Source: Ureibacillus galli
GTDB lineage: Bacteria > Bacillota > Bacilli > Bacillales_A > Planococcaceae
Direction of reading: 5' to 3'
DNA: 64,000 nt
NCBI RefSeq assembly: GCF_014836845.1
Contig: NZ_JACSQA010000003.1
Span: forward strand, 62,001 to 126,000
The notes under the pieces were generated by a model, which searched no databases, was not told the DNA's origin, and worked only from the letters and a program-made list of their open reading frames with translations. The stretch's first letter is position 1. Each line of letters opens with the position of its first letter. A program made the position numbers and the translations under genes. Below, piece by piece: positions 38,846-45,637 of this stretch.

Positions 38846-39570
38846 TATAAATTCCTCCTAACAACTGTACCGATTTTATCACCGAGTACGGCACGTTTAA
38901 TATTACCTTTATTCATTATAGAGAATACTATTAATGGTATGTCGTTGTCCATACATAAAGTGGAAGCTGTAGAATCCATTACCTGTAATCCTTGTTGAAT
39001 TACGTCTAAATATGTGAGTGTGTCATATTTAACAGCAGTATTATCAGTTTTTGGATCAGCAGAATAAACGCCATCAACATTATTTTTCGCCATTAAAATG
39101 GCATCTGCATCAATTTCAGCAGCACGTAATGCAGCTGTTGTATCTGTTGAGAAAAATGGATTTCCTGTACCAGCAGCAAAAATAACGACACGTTTTTTCT
39201 CTAAATGACGTACCGCTTTTCGACGTATGTAAGGCTCCGCAACTTGCGTCATTACGATAGAAGACTGAACACGAGTTTCAATTTCCAGTTTTTCAAGGGC
39301 ATCTTGCAATGCTAATGAATTCATAACTGTTGCTAACATTCCCATGTAATCTGCAGAAGCACGATCCATTCCCATTTCGCTTCCTACTTTACCTCGCCAA
39401 ATGTTACCGCCACCAACAACTACCGCTACTTCTACACCAAGTTCTACTACTTCTTTAATATCTTCTGCAACAGACTTGATAATTTTTGGTGATAATCCGA
39501 AGCCAGCCTCTCCTGCTAATGCCTCACCGCTAATTTTTATAACTACTCGATTATATTGTGGCACACTCAT
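38845..39570 (-). CDS. pyrH: UMP kinase
   Basis: A 241-aa amino-acid-kinase-family enzyme that phosphorylates UMP to UDP. Visible motifs are [23 protein letters not shown] and [18 protein letters not shown]. The start is ATG 39570, after GGAGGATTACT; the five codons upstream in frame cover that site. It is cotranscribed with frr and separated from tsf by a terminator. Confidence 0.96.
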   Translation of the reverse strand: MSVPQYNRVVIKISGEALAGEAGFGLSPKIIKSVAEDIKEVVELGVEVAVVVGGGNIWRGKVGSEMGMDRASADYMGMLATVMNSLALQDALEKLEIETRVQSSIVMTQVAEPYIRRKAVRHLEKKRVVIFAAGTGNPFFSTDTTAALRAAEIDADAILMAKNNVDGVYSADPKTDNTAVKYDTLTYLDVIQQGLQVMDSTASTLCMDNDIPLIVFSIMNKGNIKRAVLGDKIGTVVRRNL

Positions 39571-39693
39571 AGTAATCCTCCGCAACTCAATTTTATTTAA
39601 CTAACGCAAGTCTTCCTTTTTGAGTCGCAACTTCTCCATTGAAAAAGATGGGACAAAACATTAGGAAAACGCCATAGCGTTAAAAAACTCTTG
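39571..39693 (-). other. pyrH upstream region
   Basis: About 120 bp between the tsf terminator and pyrH. It presumably carries the pyrH promoter, but no strong consensus pair was seen, and it has no gene. Confidence 0.35.
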
Positions 39694-39726
39694 AAAAATA
39701 GGGAACACTGACTCCGTGTCCCCTAT
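39694..39726 (-). terminator. Terminator after tsf
   Basis: An 11-bp stem ATAGGGGACAC/GTGTTCCCTAT (one G-U) with a 7-nt loop, followed by TTTTC in the minus-strand RNA. It lies about 150 bp past the tsf stop. Confidence 0.85.
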
Positions 39727-39770
39727 CTAACTTTATTGTGTTATTCACACAACCAAATTATTCCGTATGA

Positions 39771-39816
39771 ACGGGCAGCAATACCACTACGAAAACGAGT
39801 TGGTATAACTGCCCGT
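39771..39816 (-). other. Strong hairpin in the tsf 3' UTR
   Basis: ACGGGCAG and CTGCCCGT pair perfectly. After a 2x2 internal loop, ATACCA and TGGTAT pair, around a 14-nt loop. It is not followed by a T run, so it is not itself a terminator. It lies between tsf and its terminator. Confidence 0.6.
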
Positions 39817-39873
39817 AAAACTGAATAAGTTCAACAAATCATACATATCGATTTGTTTCCCTTATTTCCTATA

Positions 39874-40758
39874 TTAGTTACCTTTAACTTGGTTCATAAC
39901 TTCTTCTGCGAAGTTATCTTCACGTTTTTCAATACCTTCACCAACAGCGTAACGAACGAATGAAGTTACGTTACCACCTGTTGTTTTAACGAAGTCACGA
40001 ACTTTTTGATCTGAATTTTTAACGAAAGTTTGGTCAAGTAAGCAAATTTCTTCGAAGTATTTACCAAGACGACCTTCAACCATTTTTGCTACGATGTTTT
40101 CTGGTTTACCTTCGTTTAAAGCTTGTTCTGTTAAGATTTTACGCTCGTGTGCAACTTCTTCTTGAGAAACTTCATCACGAGAAACGTATTTAGGGTTAAT
40201 TGCAGCGATATGCATTGCAACATCTTTTGCAGCTTCTTCGTTAGTAGATCCTTCAAGAACTACTAATACACCGATTTTTCCGCCCATGTGTAAGTATGAA
40301 CCGAATGCATCATTGTCAGTTTTTGTTTTCACTTCGAAACGACGAAGAGTAATTTTTTCACCAATTGTTGCAACAGCAGTTGAAATTTGGTCAGCAATTT
40401 TTACACCTTCAGCGTTAGTAAGTTCTAAAGCAGCTTCAACTGACTCTGGTTTTGCAGCTAAAATTTGTTTTGCTAATTCTCCAACAAGTACTTGGAATTT
40501 TTCGTTTTTCGCAACGAAGTCAGTTTCTGCGTTTACTTCTAAAATAACCGCTTCATTACCTTCAGTTAAAACGTAAGTTGTACCTTCTGCCGCGATACGG
40601 TCAGCTTTTTTAGCAGCTGAAGAAAGACCTTTTTCACGTAAGAAGTCGATAGCTGCTTCGATGTCACCATCAGTTTGTACTAAAGCTTTTTTACAGTCCA
40701 TCATACCTGCGCCAGTTTTTTCACGAAGTTCTTTTACTAATTGTGCAGTAATTGCCAT
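39874..40758 (-). CDS. tsf: Elongation factor Ts
   Basis: A 294-aa nucleotide-exchange factor for EF-Tu. The UBA-like N-terminus [18 protein letters not shown] is canonical, as is the contact region [13 protein letters not shown]. The dimerisation domain and C-terminal module are present. The ATG follows GAGGAGGAAACTTCAA. It follows rpsB in the conserved order with an intervening partial terminator. Confidence 0.97.
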   Translation of the reverse strand: MAITAQLVKELREKTGAGMMDCKKALVQTDGDIEAAIDFLREKGLSSAAKKADRIAAEGTTYVLTEGNEAVILEVNAETDFVAKNEKFQVLVGELAKQILAAKPESVEAALELTNAEGVKIADQISTAVATIGEKITLRRFEVKTKTDNDAFGSYLHMGGKIGVLVVLEGSTNEEAAKDVAMHIAAINPKYVSRDEVSQEEVAHERKILTEQALNEGKPENIVAKMVEGRLGKYFEEICLLDQTFVKNSDQKVRDFVKTTGGNVTSFVRYAVGEGIEKREDNFAEEVMNQVKGN

Positions 40759-40812
40759 TTGAAGTTTCCTCCTCGGGTTATCTAATATTAAATTTTTTGT
40801 AACATATGCTTT

Positions 40813-40854
40813 AAAAAAAGGTGATAAGAGGTTTCATCCACTTATCACCTTTTT
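40813..40854 (-). terminator. Intergenic terminator between rpsB and tsf
   Basis: A perfect 14-bp stem AAAAAGGTGATAAG/CTTATCACCTTTTT with a 12-nt loop, followed by further T in the minus-strand RNA. It probably attenuates rather than abolishes rpsB-to-tsf readthrough. Confidence 0.8.
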
Positions 40855-40858
40855 GTAG

Positions 40859-40891
40859 GCAGCTAAGAAAGTTCAACACTTCCTTAGCTGC
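40859..40891 (-). other. Second hairpin in the rpsB-tsf gap
   Basis: GCAGCTAAG-A-AAGT pairs with ACTT-C-CTTAGCTGC around a 5-nt loop. It is not followed directly by T, and sits immediately 5' of the terminator in the RNA. Confidence 0.6.
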
Positions 40892-40955
40892 ATTAGTGCA
40901 ACTAAGGCTTAGCATCAGAAAACTGGCTGCTTAAGCCAAGTTATCTAATAGTGAA

Positions 40956-41678
40956 TTACTCAGCAGCAACTACTTCTTCAGCTGGAGCTTCAGATTCACC
41001 TTGTTTTGATTCAATAAGAGCATCAGCCATTTTTGCAGTTAATAATTTAACAGCGCGGATAGCATCATCGTTTGCAGGGATTACGTAGTCGATTTCATCT
41101 GGATCACAGTTTGTATCAACAATACCTACGATAGGAATATTTAATTTACGAGCTTCTGCAACAGCAATACGCTCTTTACGTGGGTCAACCACGAACATTA
41201 CATCTGGAATACCAGCCATATCACGAATACCGCCTAAGAATTTAACAAGACGTTCGTGTTCTTTTTTAAGTTGAATAACTTCTTTTTTAGGAAGTACGTC
41301 GAAAGTACCGTCTTCTTCCATTTTTTCAATTGCTTTCATACGAGCAACACGTTTTTGGATTGTACCGAAGTTAGTTAAAGTACCACCTAACCAACGTTGG
41401 TTGATGTAGTAGTTACCAGAACGTTCAGCTTCTTCTTTAATCGCTTCTTGCGCTTGTTTTTTAGTACCAACAAATAGTACTTTACCGCCATCTTGGCCAA
41501 CTTGACGCATGAAGTCGTAAGCTTCTTCTAATTTCTTAACTGTTTTTTGTAAATCGATAATGTAGATACCGTTACGTTCAACAAAAATGTATTTTTTCAT
41601 TTTTGGGTTCCAACGGCGAGTTTGGTGTCCGAAATGTACACCAGCTTCAAGTAATTGTTTCATTGAAATTACTGACAT
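40956..41678 (-). CDS. rpsB: 30S ribosomal protein S2
   Basis: A 240-aa protein that joins late on the 30S back and helps recruit S1/mRNA. The N-terminus [20 protein letters not shown] and the motif [10 protein letters not shown] are diagnostic. The acidic C-terminal tail is normal. The start ATG follows TAGGAGGAACTATTC. It has its own promoter about 120 bp upstream and a structured leader. Confidence 0.97.
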   Translation of the reverse strand: MSVISMKQLLEAGVHFGHQTRRWNPKMKKYIFVERNGIYIIDLQKTVKKLEEAYDFMRQVGQDGGKVLFVGTKKQAQEAIKEEAERSGNYYINQRWLGGTLTNFGTIQKRVARMKAIEKMEEDGTFDVLPKKEVIQLKKEHERLVKFLGGIRDMAGIPDVMFVVDPRKERIAVAEARKLNIPIVGIVDTNCDPDEIDYVIPANDDAIRAVKLLTAKMADALIESKQGESEAPAEEVVAAE

Positions 41679-41800
41679 GAATAGTTCCTCCTAGATTTTT
41701 GGTTTTTTTCCTCCGCATTTTTCATTTGTAACAAGCAACTTTTTATACAAAAAGCACCACTTACTACATCAAAATGCGTGTGTAATTAACACCAATTGAT

Positions 41801-41829
41801 AATATAACACACTGAATATCTATATGCAA
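41801..41829 (-). promoter_or_regulatory. Sigma-A promoter of rpsB
   Basis: TTGCAT (-35, 41829-41824), a 17-bp spacer and TATATT (-10, 41806-41801) with an upstream TGT. Transcription from about 41794 gives a leader of 116 nt. Within it, CGCATTTT (41778-41771) can pair with AAAATGCG (41721-41714). Confidence 0.65.
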
Positions 41830-41835
41830 CAAATT

Positions 41836-42414
41836 TTACGCGTGAAACTTAATCAATAATTCTATTTCCGTCTTCCCTTTTTGGGTAATTTTCGCTATTT
41901 CATCAATTGTCTTTCCTTCATCATGAAGCTTAAGTACCTTTTGTTCAAAGGATGGAAGACTTGAAATGTCCTTTTGTATTTGAGTTTCGACTTCTTTTTG
42001 TGGCTCTTTTTGATTTACAGTCATCGCCTTTTGTTTCTTATAAGCATTTTTCGCCTTCATCTTTGGTACAAATGCTTTTTGTTCAACAGCAGAATGTAAA
42101 TTGGTATTTTCAACTGTGTTTTTTAGTGAAGATTCCTTTTCATCTACCCTTTGCATCATATCCAATGTCGATGCGTTTATTTCATTATTATTCAACTCAG
42201 TTTGTTTTACTTTCGTTAGTTCTTTAATAAAACGTTCATTTTCTTCTTTCATCTCAACAAGATATAGAGCAAGGGCATCATCCATTTCCCGAATGAGTTG
42301 GTCTTGTCTTTTTTCCAAATCTTTAAATTTTGAGACTTTTGTATTTAAAAGAATAATGAAATAAAAACAGATGAGCTGAGAAATAACCAATATGACAAGT
42401 ACTAAAGCGACCAT
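41836..42414 (-). CDS. swrB: SwrB-like swarming motility protein
   Basis: A 192-aa protein with one N-terminal transmembrane helix (residues 2-24), then a charged coiled-coil-like region. It ends in a small helix-turn-helix-like segment, LHDEGKTIDEIAKITQKGKTEIELLIKFH. This layout and the position between sigD and rpsB match B. subtilis SwrB (YlxL), a single-pass protein that activates flagellar export by promoting FliP/basal-body assembly. The central region is poorly conserved, so the assignment rests on architecture and synteny. The ATG follows ATAGGAGAACAAT. Confidence 0.78.
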   Translation of the reverse strand: MVALVLVILVISQLICFYFIILLNTKVSKFKDLEKRQDQLIREMDDALALYLVEMKEENERFIKELTKVKQTELNNNEINASTLDMMQRVDEKESSLKNTVENTNLHSAVEQKAFVPKMKAKNAYKKQKAMTVNQKEPQKEVETQIQKDISSLPSFEQKVLKLHDEGKTIDEIAKITQKGKTEIELLIKFHA

Positions 42415-42423
42415 ATTGTTCTC

Positions 42424-42729
42424 CTATCCACTAAAATCAATAATATTACCTTTATAAGGATGTTTTGCTTGTTGTTCCTTTTCCTGCTGTTGCTTTTTCT
42501 TCTTCGGCAAATCATTCTGATTATCTTGCTCATTTTTTTCTCTATCGGTAATTTTATCTGTTTTATCTGTGTCAACAACAGCTAATTGTTTTCTTTCAAT
42601 CTCTTTTTTTAAAGCTTCATTTGCATTATATTGCTGTTGGATAACATTTTGTTGGTGCTGTTCAACCATTTTACCAGCATCGTAAGTTTTTGGAATCGCA
42701 ATTTGCAGTTCAAGTCCTTTTAAACTCAC
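42424..42729 (-). CDS. Uncharacterised hydrophilic protein between sigD and swrB
   Basis: A 101-aa charged protein of unknown function. It starts with GTG 42729, with a strong AAGGAGGAATATT site. The N-terminus LELQIAIPKTYDAGKMVEQ is followed by a Gln/Lys/Glu-rich, probably helical and disordered middle. A distinctive C-terminal tail reads HPYKGNIIDFSG. It has no signal peptide or membrane segment. Tight spacing to sigD and swrB (about 10 bp each side) shows it is part of that transcript. I recall similar short proteins at this place in other Bacillales, but no function is known to me. Confidence 0.8.
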   Translation of the reverse strand: MSLKGLELQIAIPKTYDAGKMVEQHQQNVIQQQYNANEALKKEIERKQLAVVDTDKTDKITDREKNEQDNQNDLPKKKKQQQEKEQQAKHPYKGNIIDFSG

Positions 42730-42740
42730 AATATTCCTCC

Positions 42741-43511
42741 TTAGTCATGAATGACTTCGTTCGAAAGACACTTACGTAATTTAAACAACGCCTTTGAATG
42801 AATTTGAGAAATACGGGAAGTAGATAATTCGAGTATTTCCCCAATTTCAGTCAGGGTTAGTTCTTCTGTATAAAATAAACTTAAAACAAGTTGTTCTTTG
42901 TCATTTAATTTTTTTATATTTCTTTCTAAATCGGAAATCAACTCAGCATGAACAGCTTCTTGTTCAGGTGTTTTTGTTTGATTATCACGAATGACAAATG
43001 CTTTACCCTCTAACTCTTCTTGATCCTGTTGTTCGTTAATTGATAATACATTCGAAAAGAAATGCTCTTGTACTGTTTGGTACACTTCTTCAATAGGTAA
43101 ATCCATATATTGTGCAAGTTCTTCAGGAGTTGCATGGCGCATTAGTTGTTGTTCTAGTTTTTCTATTTGTGCTTCCATCTTTTTTGCTTTCTCTCTTGCT
43201 GAGCGAGGTAACCAATCTTCTTTTCTTAAGCCGTCGATAATAGCACCACGTACTCGGAAAGAAGCATATGTATCAAATTTTAAATCCCTGTTTATGTCAA
43301 ATTTATTTAACGCATCAAAGAGTCCCATCATCCCAAGGCTCATTAAATCATCTCGAGATACATTTTTAGGAACACCTGCACCTATCCGTTGTACATGATA
43401 AGAAACAAGAGGCTTATATTTTTTAATAAGCATGTTACCTGCATGAGGATCTCGATCATTAAGCCAGCGATTCCAAAGGGTTTGTTCATTGTCTAATTGC
43501 AGTTGTACCAT
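42741..43511 (-). CDS. sigD: Flagellar/motility sigma factor sigma-D (FliA family)
   Basis: A 256-aa sigma-28 factor that directs transcription of flagellin, motor, chemotaxis and autolysin genes. Region 2 (KFDTYASFRVRGAIIDGLRKEDWLPRSARE), region 3 and the region 4 helix-turn-helix (LTLTEIGEILELSTSRISQIHSKAL) are all present. The start is ATG 43511, behind GAGGTGGATTCG; the frame's 23 upstream codons overlap the promoter. Unlike B. subtilis, a terminator and an extended -10 promoter separate it from the fla/che operon. No anti-sigma factor lies in the window. Confidence 0.95.
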   Translation of the reverse strand: MVQLQLDNEQTLWNRWLNDRDPHAGNMLIKKYKPLVSYHVQRIGAGVPKNVSRDDLMSLGMMGLFDALNKFDINRDLKFDTYASFRVRGAIIDGLRKEDWLPRSAREKAKKMEAQIEKLEQQLMRHATPEELAQYMDLPIEEVYQTVQEHFFSNVLSINEQQDQEELEGKAFVIRDNQTKTPEQEAVHAELISDLERNIKKLNDKEQLVLSLFYTEELTLTEIGEILELSTSRISQIHSKALFKLRKCLSNEVIHD

Positions 43512-43551
43512 CGAATCCACCTCTCTTACAAACGTTCCCTTACTACCAATT

Positions 43552-43560
43552 ATTATATCA
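43552..43560 (-). promoter_or_regulatory. Extended -10 promoter of sigD
   Basis: TGATATAAT matches the TGnTATAAT extended -10 consensus exactly, about 40 bp upstream of the sigD start codon. No good -35 is present. Confidence 0.6.
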
Positions 43561-43635
43561 AATGTCACAAAAAAACACACTCATATATTAGATAAAATAC
43601 CTTACCTTTTGTACTATTTTTTGCAATAAACTATG

Positions 43636-43663
43636 AAAAAAGAGCCGTTTTCTCGACTCTTTT
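43636..43663 (-). terminator. Terminator between the fla/che operon and sigD
   Basis: AAAAGAGTCG pairs with CGGCTCTTTT (one G-U) around a 6-nt loop, and the 3' arm runs into six T. It lies 52 bp past the last gene of the che cluster. Confidence 0.75.
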
Positions 43664-43715
43664 CATTTAATTATCAATAATTTGTCTTTTTTATGACTTA
43701 TTTCCAAAATGTAAG

Positions 43716-44000
43716 TTAGTTCCTTTGAGGTTCATCCTGCAATTCAACATTGGATCTATCCATTGCATTTTGTTCCTGTTTTAAATGACTACCATTCGAA
43801 TTGAAGCTGTCATTAGGTGTATGTAATATATAAGCGACTACAAAACGAAAGGCGTACATTAAAAGGAACGAAATCAATGCAACGATAAATGATCCTAATA
43901 GGACCTTGAAAGGTACATCTTTGGACAGCATACTAAAAAAGTAGAGGGAAAAACCGATGATGGCAGCCCAAAAATTATAAAATATCGATCCAAACATCAT
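43716..44000 (-). CDS. Small two-helix membrane protein between cheD and sigD
   Basis: A 94-aa protein of unknown function. It has two hydrophobic helices (about residues 5-25 and 32-55) and a polar, Asn/Gln-rich tail. The ATG at 44000 overlaps the cheD stop (ATGATG/TGA), and AAGGAGTGATGG precedes it, so it is translationally coupled to cheD. The open frame extends 15 codons upstream within cheD without its own site. B. subtilis has no gene here. The setting suggests a motility or chemotaxis accessory role, but that is inference only. Confidence 0.72.
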   Translation of the reverse strand: MMFGSIFYNFWAAIIGFSLYFFSMLSKDVPFKVLLGSFIVALISFLLMYAFRFVVAYILHTPNDSFNSNGSHLKQEQNAMDRSNVELQDEPQRN

Positions 44001-44500
44001 ATTTCCATCACTCCTTGATTTACCGTTCGAATGTTTAACAGACAAGTAGTCGGATTAAACTCTATTGTTCTACCACTACTCCCACCTGTATCTTCAGCTA
44101 TAATCGGAATGCTATTTTTCTGTAGTTCCTTTTTTACTGCCTCGACATTTCTTGGGCCAATTCTCATCGTATCTTTAGCAGAAGTAAATTTAAACATTTG
44201 TGCACCACCAGCTATTTTCGCCTTTAATCGAAAAGTTTGAACTCCTTCTAAATTAAGGCGTTCAATTAAAGCTTTAATACCGGTATCGGCAAATTTAGCT
44301 GAATTCAATGTTTCCGCTCTAGCTAAATTGGAATCTGGTAACATGATATGAACTAATCCTGCAATCTTCTTAACTTCATCATATAATACAACACCTACGC
44401 AAGAACCTAAACCAGATGTACGAATAGTATCAGGCGTTTTCACTATATCTAATTCTGCAATACCTACTTTAATGACTTGATGATTAATAGATTGAATCAT
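43997..44500 (-). CDS. cheD: Chemoreceptor glutamine deamidase CheD
   Basis: A 167-aa enzyme that deamidates receptor glutamines and, bound to CheC, takes part in adaptation. The catalytic Cys lies in SGLGSCVGVVLYD and the His in GLVHIMLPDS. The GGAQMF segment is also conserved. It lies 2 bp after cheC. Confidence 0.95.
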   Translation of the reverse strand: MIQSINHQVIKVGIAELDIVKTPDTIRTSGLGSCVGVVLYDEVKKIAGLVHIMLPDSNLARAETLNSAKFADTGIKALIERLNLEGVQTFRLKAKIAGGAQMFKFTSAKDTMRIGPRNVEAVKKELQKNSIPIIAEDTGGSSGRTIEFNPTTCLLNIRTVNQGVMEI

Positions 44501-44502
44501 TT

Positions 44503-45135
44503 TTATGAAACTCCTAAAGATTTAAAAATCGTTGCAAAAGATTCAGGATCTGGTAATAAGAAGAAATGTCCTTGAACTTCATTTCGATGCTTTATATCTT
44601 CCTCAAAAATAGAAGTATTAATAGCAATAACTTGATCACTTACTTCGGAAATTTCGATTAGTCCAATACTAATAATTGCTCCAAACATATCGACGCTTAA
44701 ACCTGGAACAGTCGGATAAATATTTAAGCGAGTAAAATCGGACAATGCCGATAAATAGGAACCAGATAATATATTTCCTAATTCTTGCATTGCCGATAAA
44801 CCAATTTCTGATATAGGATGATTGTTAAAATTGAATTGTGGATCATTTATTAATCGTTGAATAAATCGATTTGCTTGTGCAATAGGTAGAATGAAAAACA
44901 TACTACCTTGCACATCACCTTCTATACGAAGATAAATCCCAACAACTACTGTTTCAGCGCCACCAACATGTTCCATCATGTCATTAAATGAGACCATTTC
45001 CACTTTAGGCACATGCATATCGATTTTCTTTCTTAATAGCTCAGAAAGGGATGTGGCAGCATGCGCAGCACCTATATTACCGATTTCCTTTAGGATATCT
45101 AAGTGCAGTGACGTAATTTTTTCAATTTGACCCAT
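44503..45135 (-). CDS. cheC: CheY-P phosphatase CheC
   Basis: A 210-aa CheC-family phosphatase that dephosphorylates CheY-P and is stimulated by CheD. Two pseudo-symmetric active-site helices are visible: DILKEIGNIGAAHA and SAMQELGNILSGSY, each with the Glu-x2-Asn pattern. The start ATG follows GTGGGGAATAAC. Its adjacency to cheD reflects the known complex. Confidence 0.95.
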   Translation of the reverse strand: MGQIEKITSLHLDILKEIGNIGAAHAATSLSELLRKKIDMHVPKVEMVSFNDMMEHVGGAETVVVGIYLRIEGDVQGSMFFILPIAQANRFIQRLINDPQFNFNNHPISEIGLSAMQELGNILSGSYLSALSDFTRLNIYPTVPGLSVDMFGAIISIGLIEISEVSDQVIAINTSIFEEDIKHRNEVQGHFFLLPDPESFATIFKSLGVS

Positions 45136-45166
45136 TGTTATTCCCCACTTTTAACTGAAACATCAT

Positions 45167-45610
45167 CTAGTCTGCTGGATTTAACACTTTATCTAAATGC
45201 AATAATATTAATAATCGATTTTCTAATTTTGCAACACCAGAGATAAAATCTACTTCGTTGGATCCGACTACTTCTGGTTGTTGTTCAATAGAGCTGACAG
45301 GGATATCGATTACATCATTAGCTGAATCTACTACAAAGCCAACTTCCATTTCATCCGTCGTAATAATAATAATACGAGTTGTTTCTTCGTTGTCAGAAAC
45401 CGGGATTCCAAATCGCTCCCGTAAATCAATGATTGGGGTTACTACTCCACGTAAATTAATAACCCCTTTTACATACTTTGCGGTTTTTGGGACCCGTGTA
45501 ATATGCATTAACTTTTCAATTCCTTGTACATTTGATAAAGGAATAGCATATTCCTTATCTCCTAATTGAAAAACTATGACCTTTAATATCTCTTGTTCAA
45601 CAGCGTTCAT
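45167..45610 (-). CDS. cheW: Chemotaxis coupling protein CheW
   Basis: A 147-aa scaffold that links receptors to CheA. The CheW SH3-like pattern is seen in VIVFQLGDKEYAIPLSNVQGIEK, VKGVINLRGVVTPIIDLRERFG and IDFISGVAK-like C-terminal strands. The start is ATG 45610, behind AGAGGTG; six extra in-frame codons upstream cover that site. Confidence 0.95.
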   Translation of the reverse strand: MNAVEQEILKVIVFQLGDKEYAIPLSNVQGIEKLMHITRVPKTAKYVKGVINLRGVVTPIIDLRERFGIPVSDNEETTRIIIITTDEMEVGFVVDSANDVIDIPVSSIEQQPEVVGSNEVDFISGVAKLENRLLILLHLDKVLNPAD

Positions 45611-45637
45611 AACCAACACCTCTTTCATTCATCTTCA

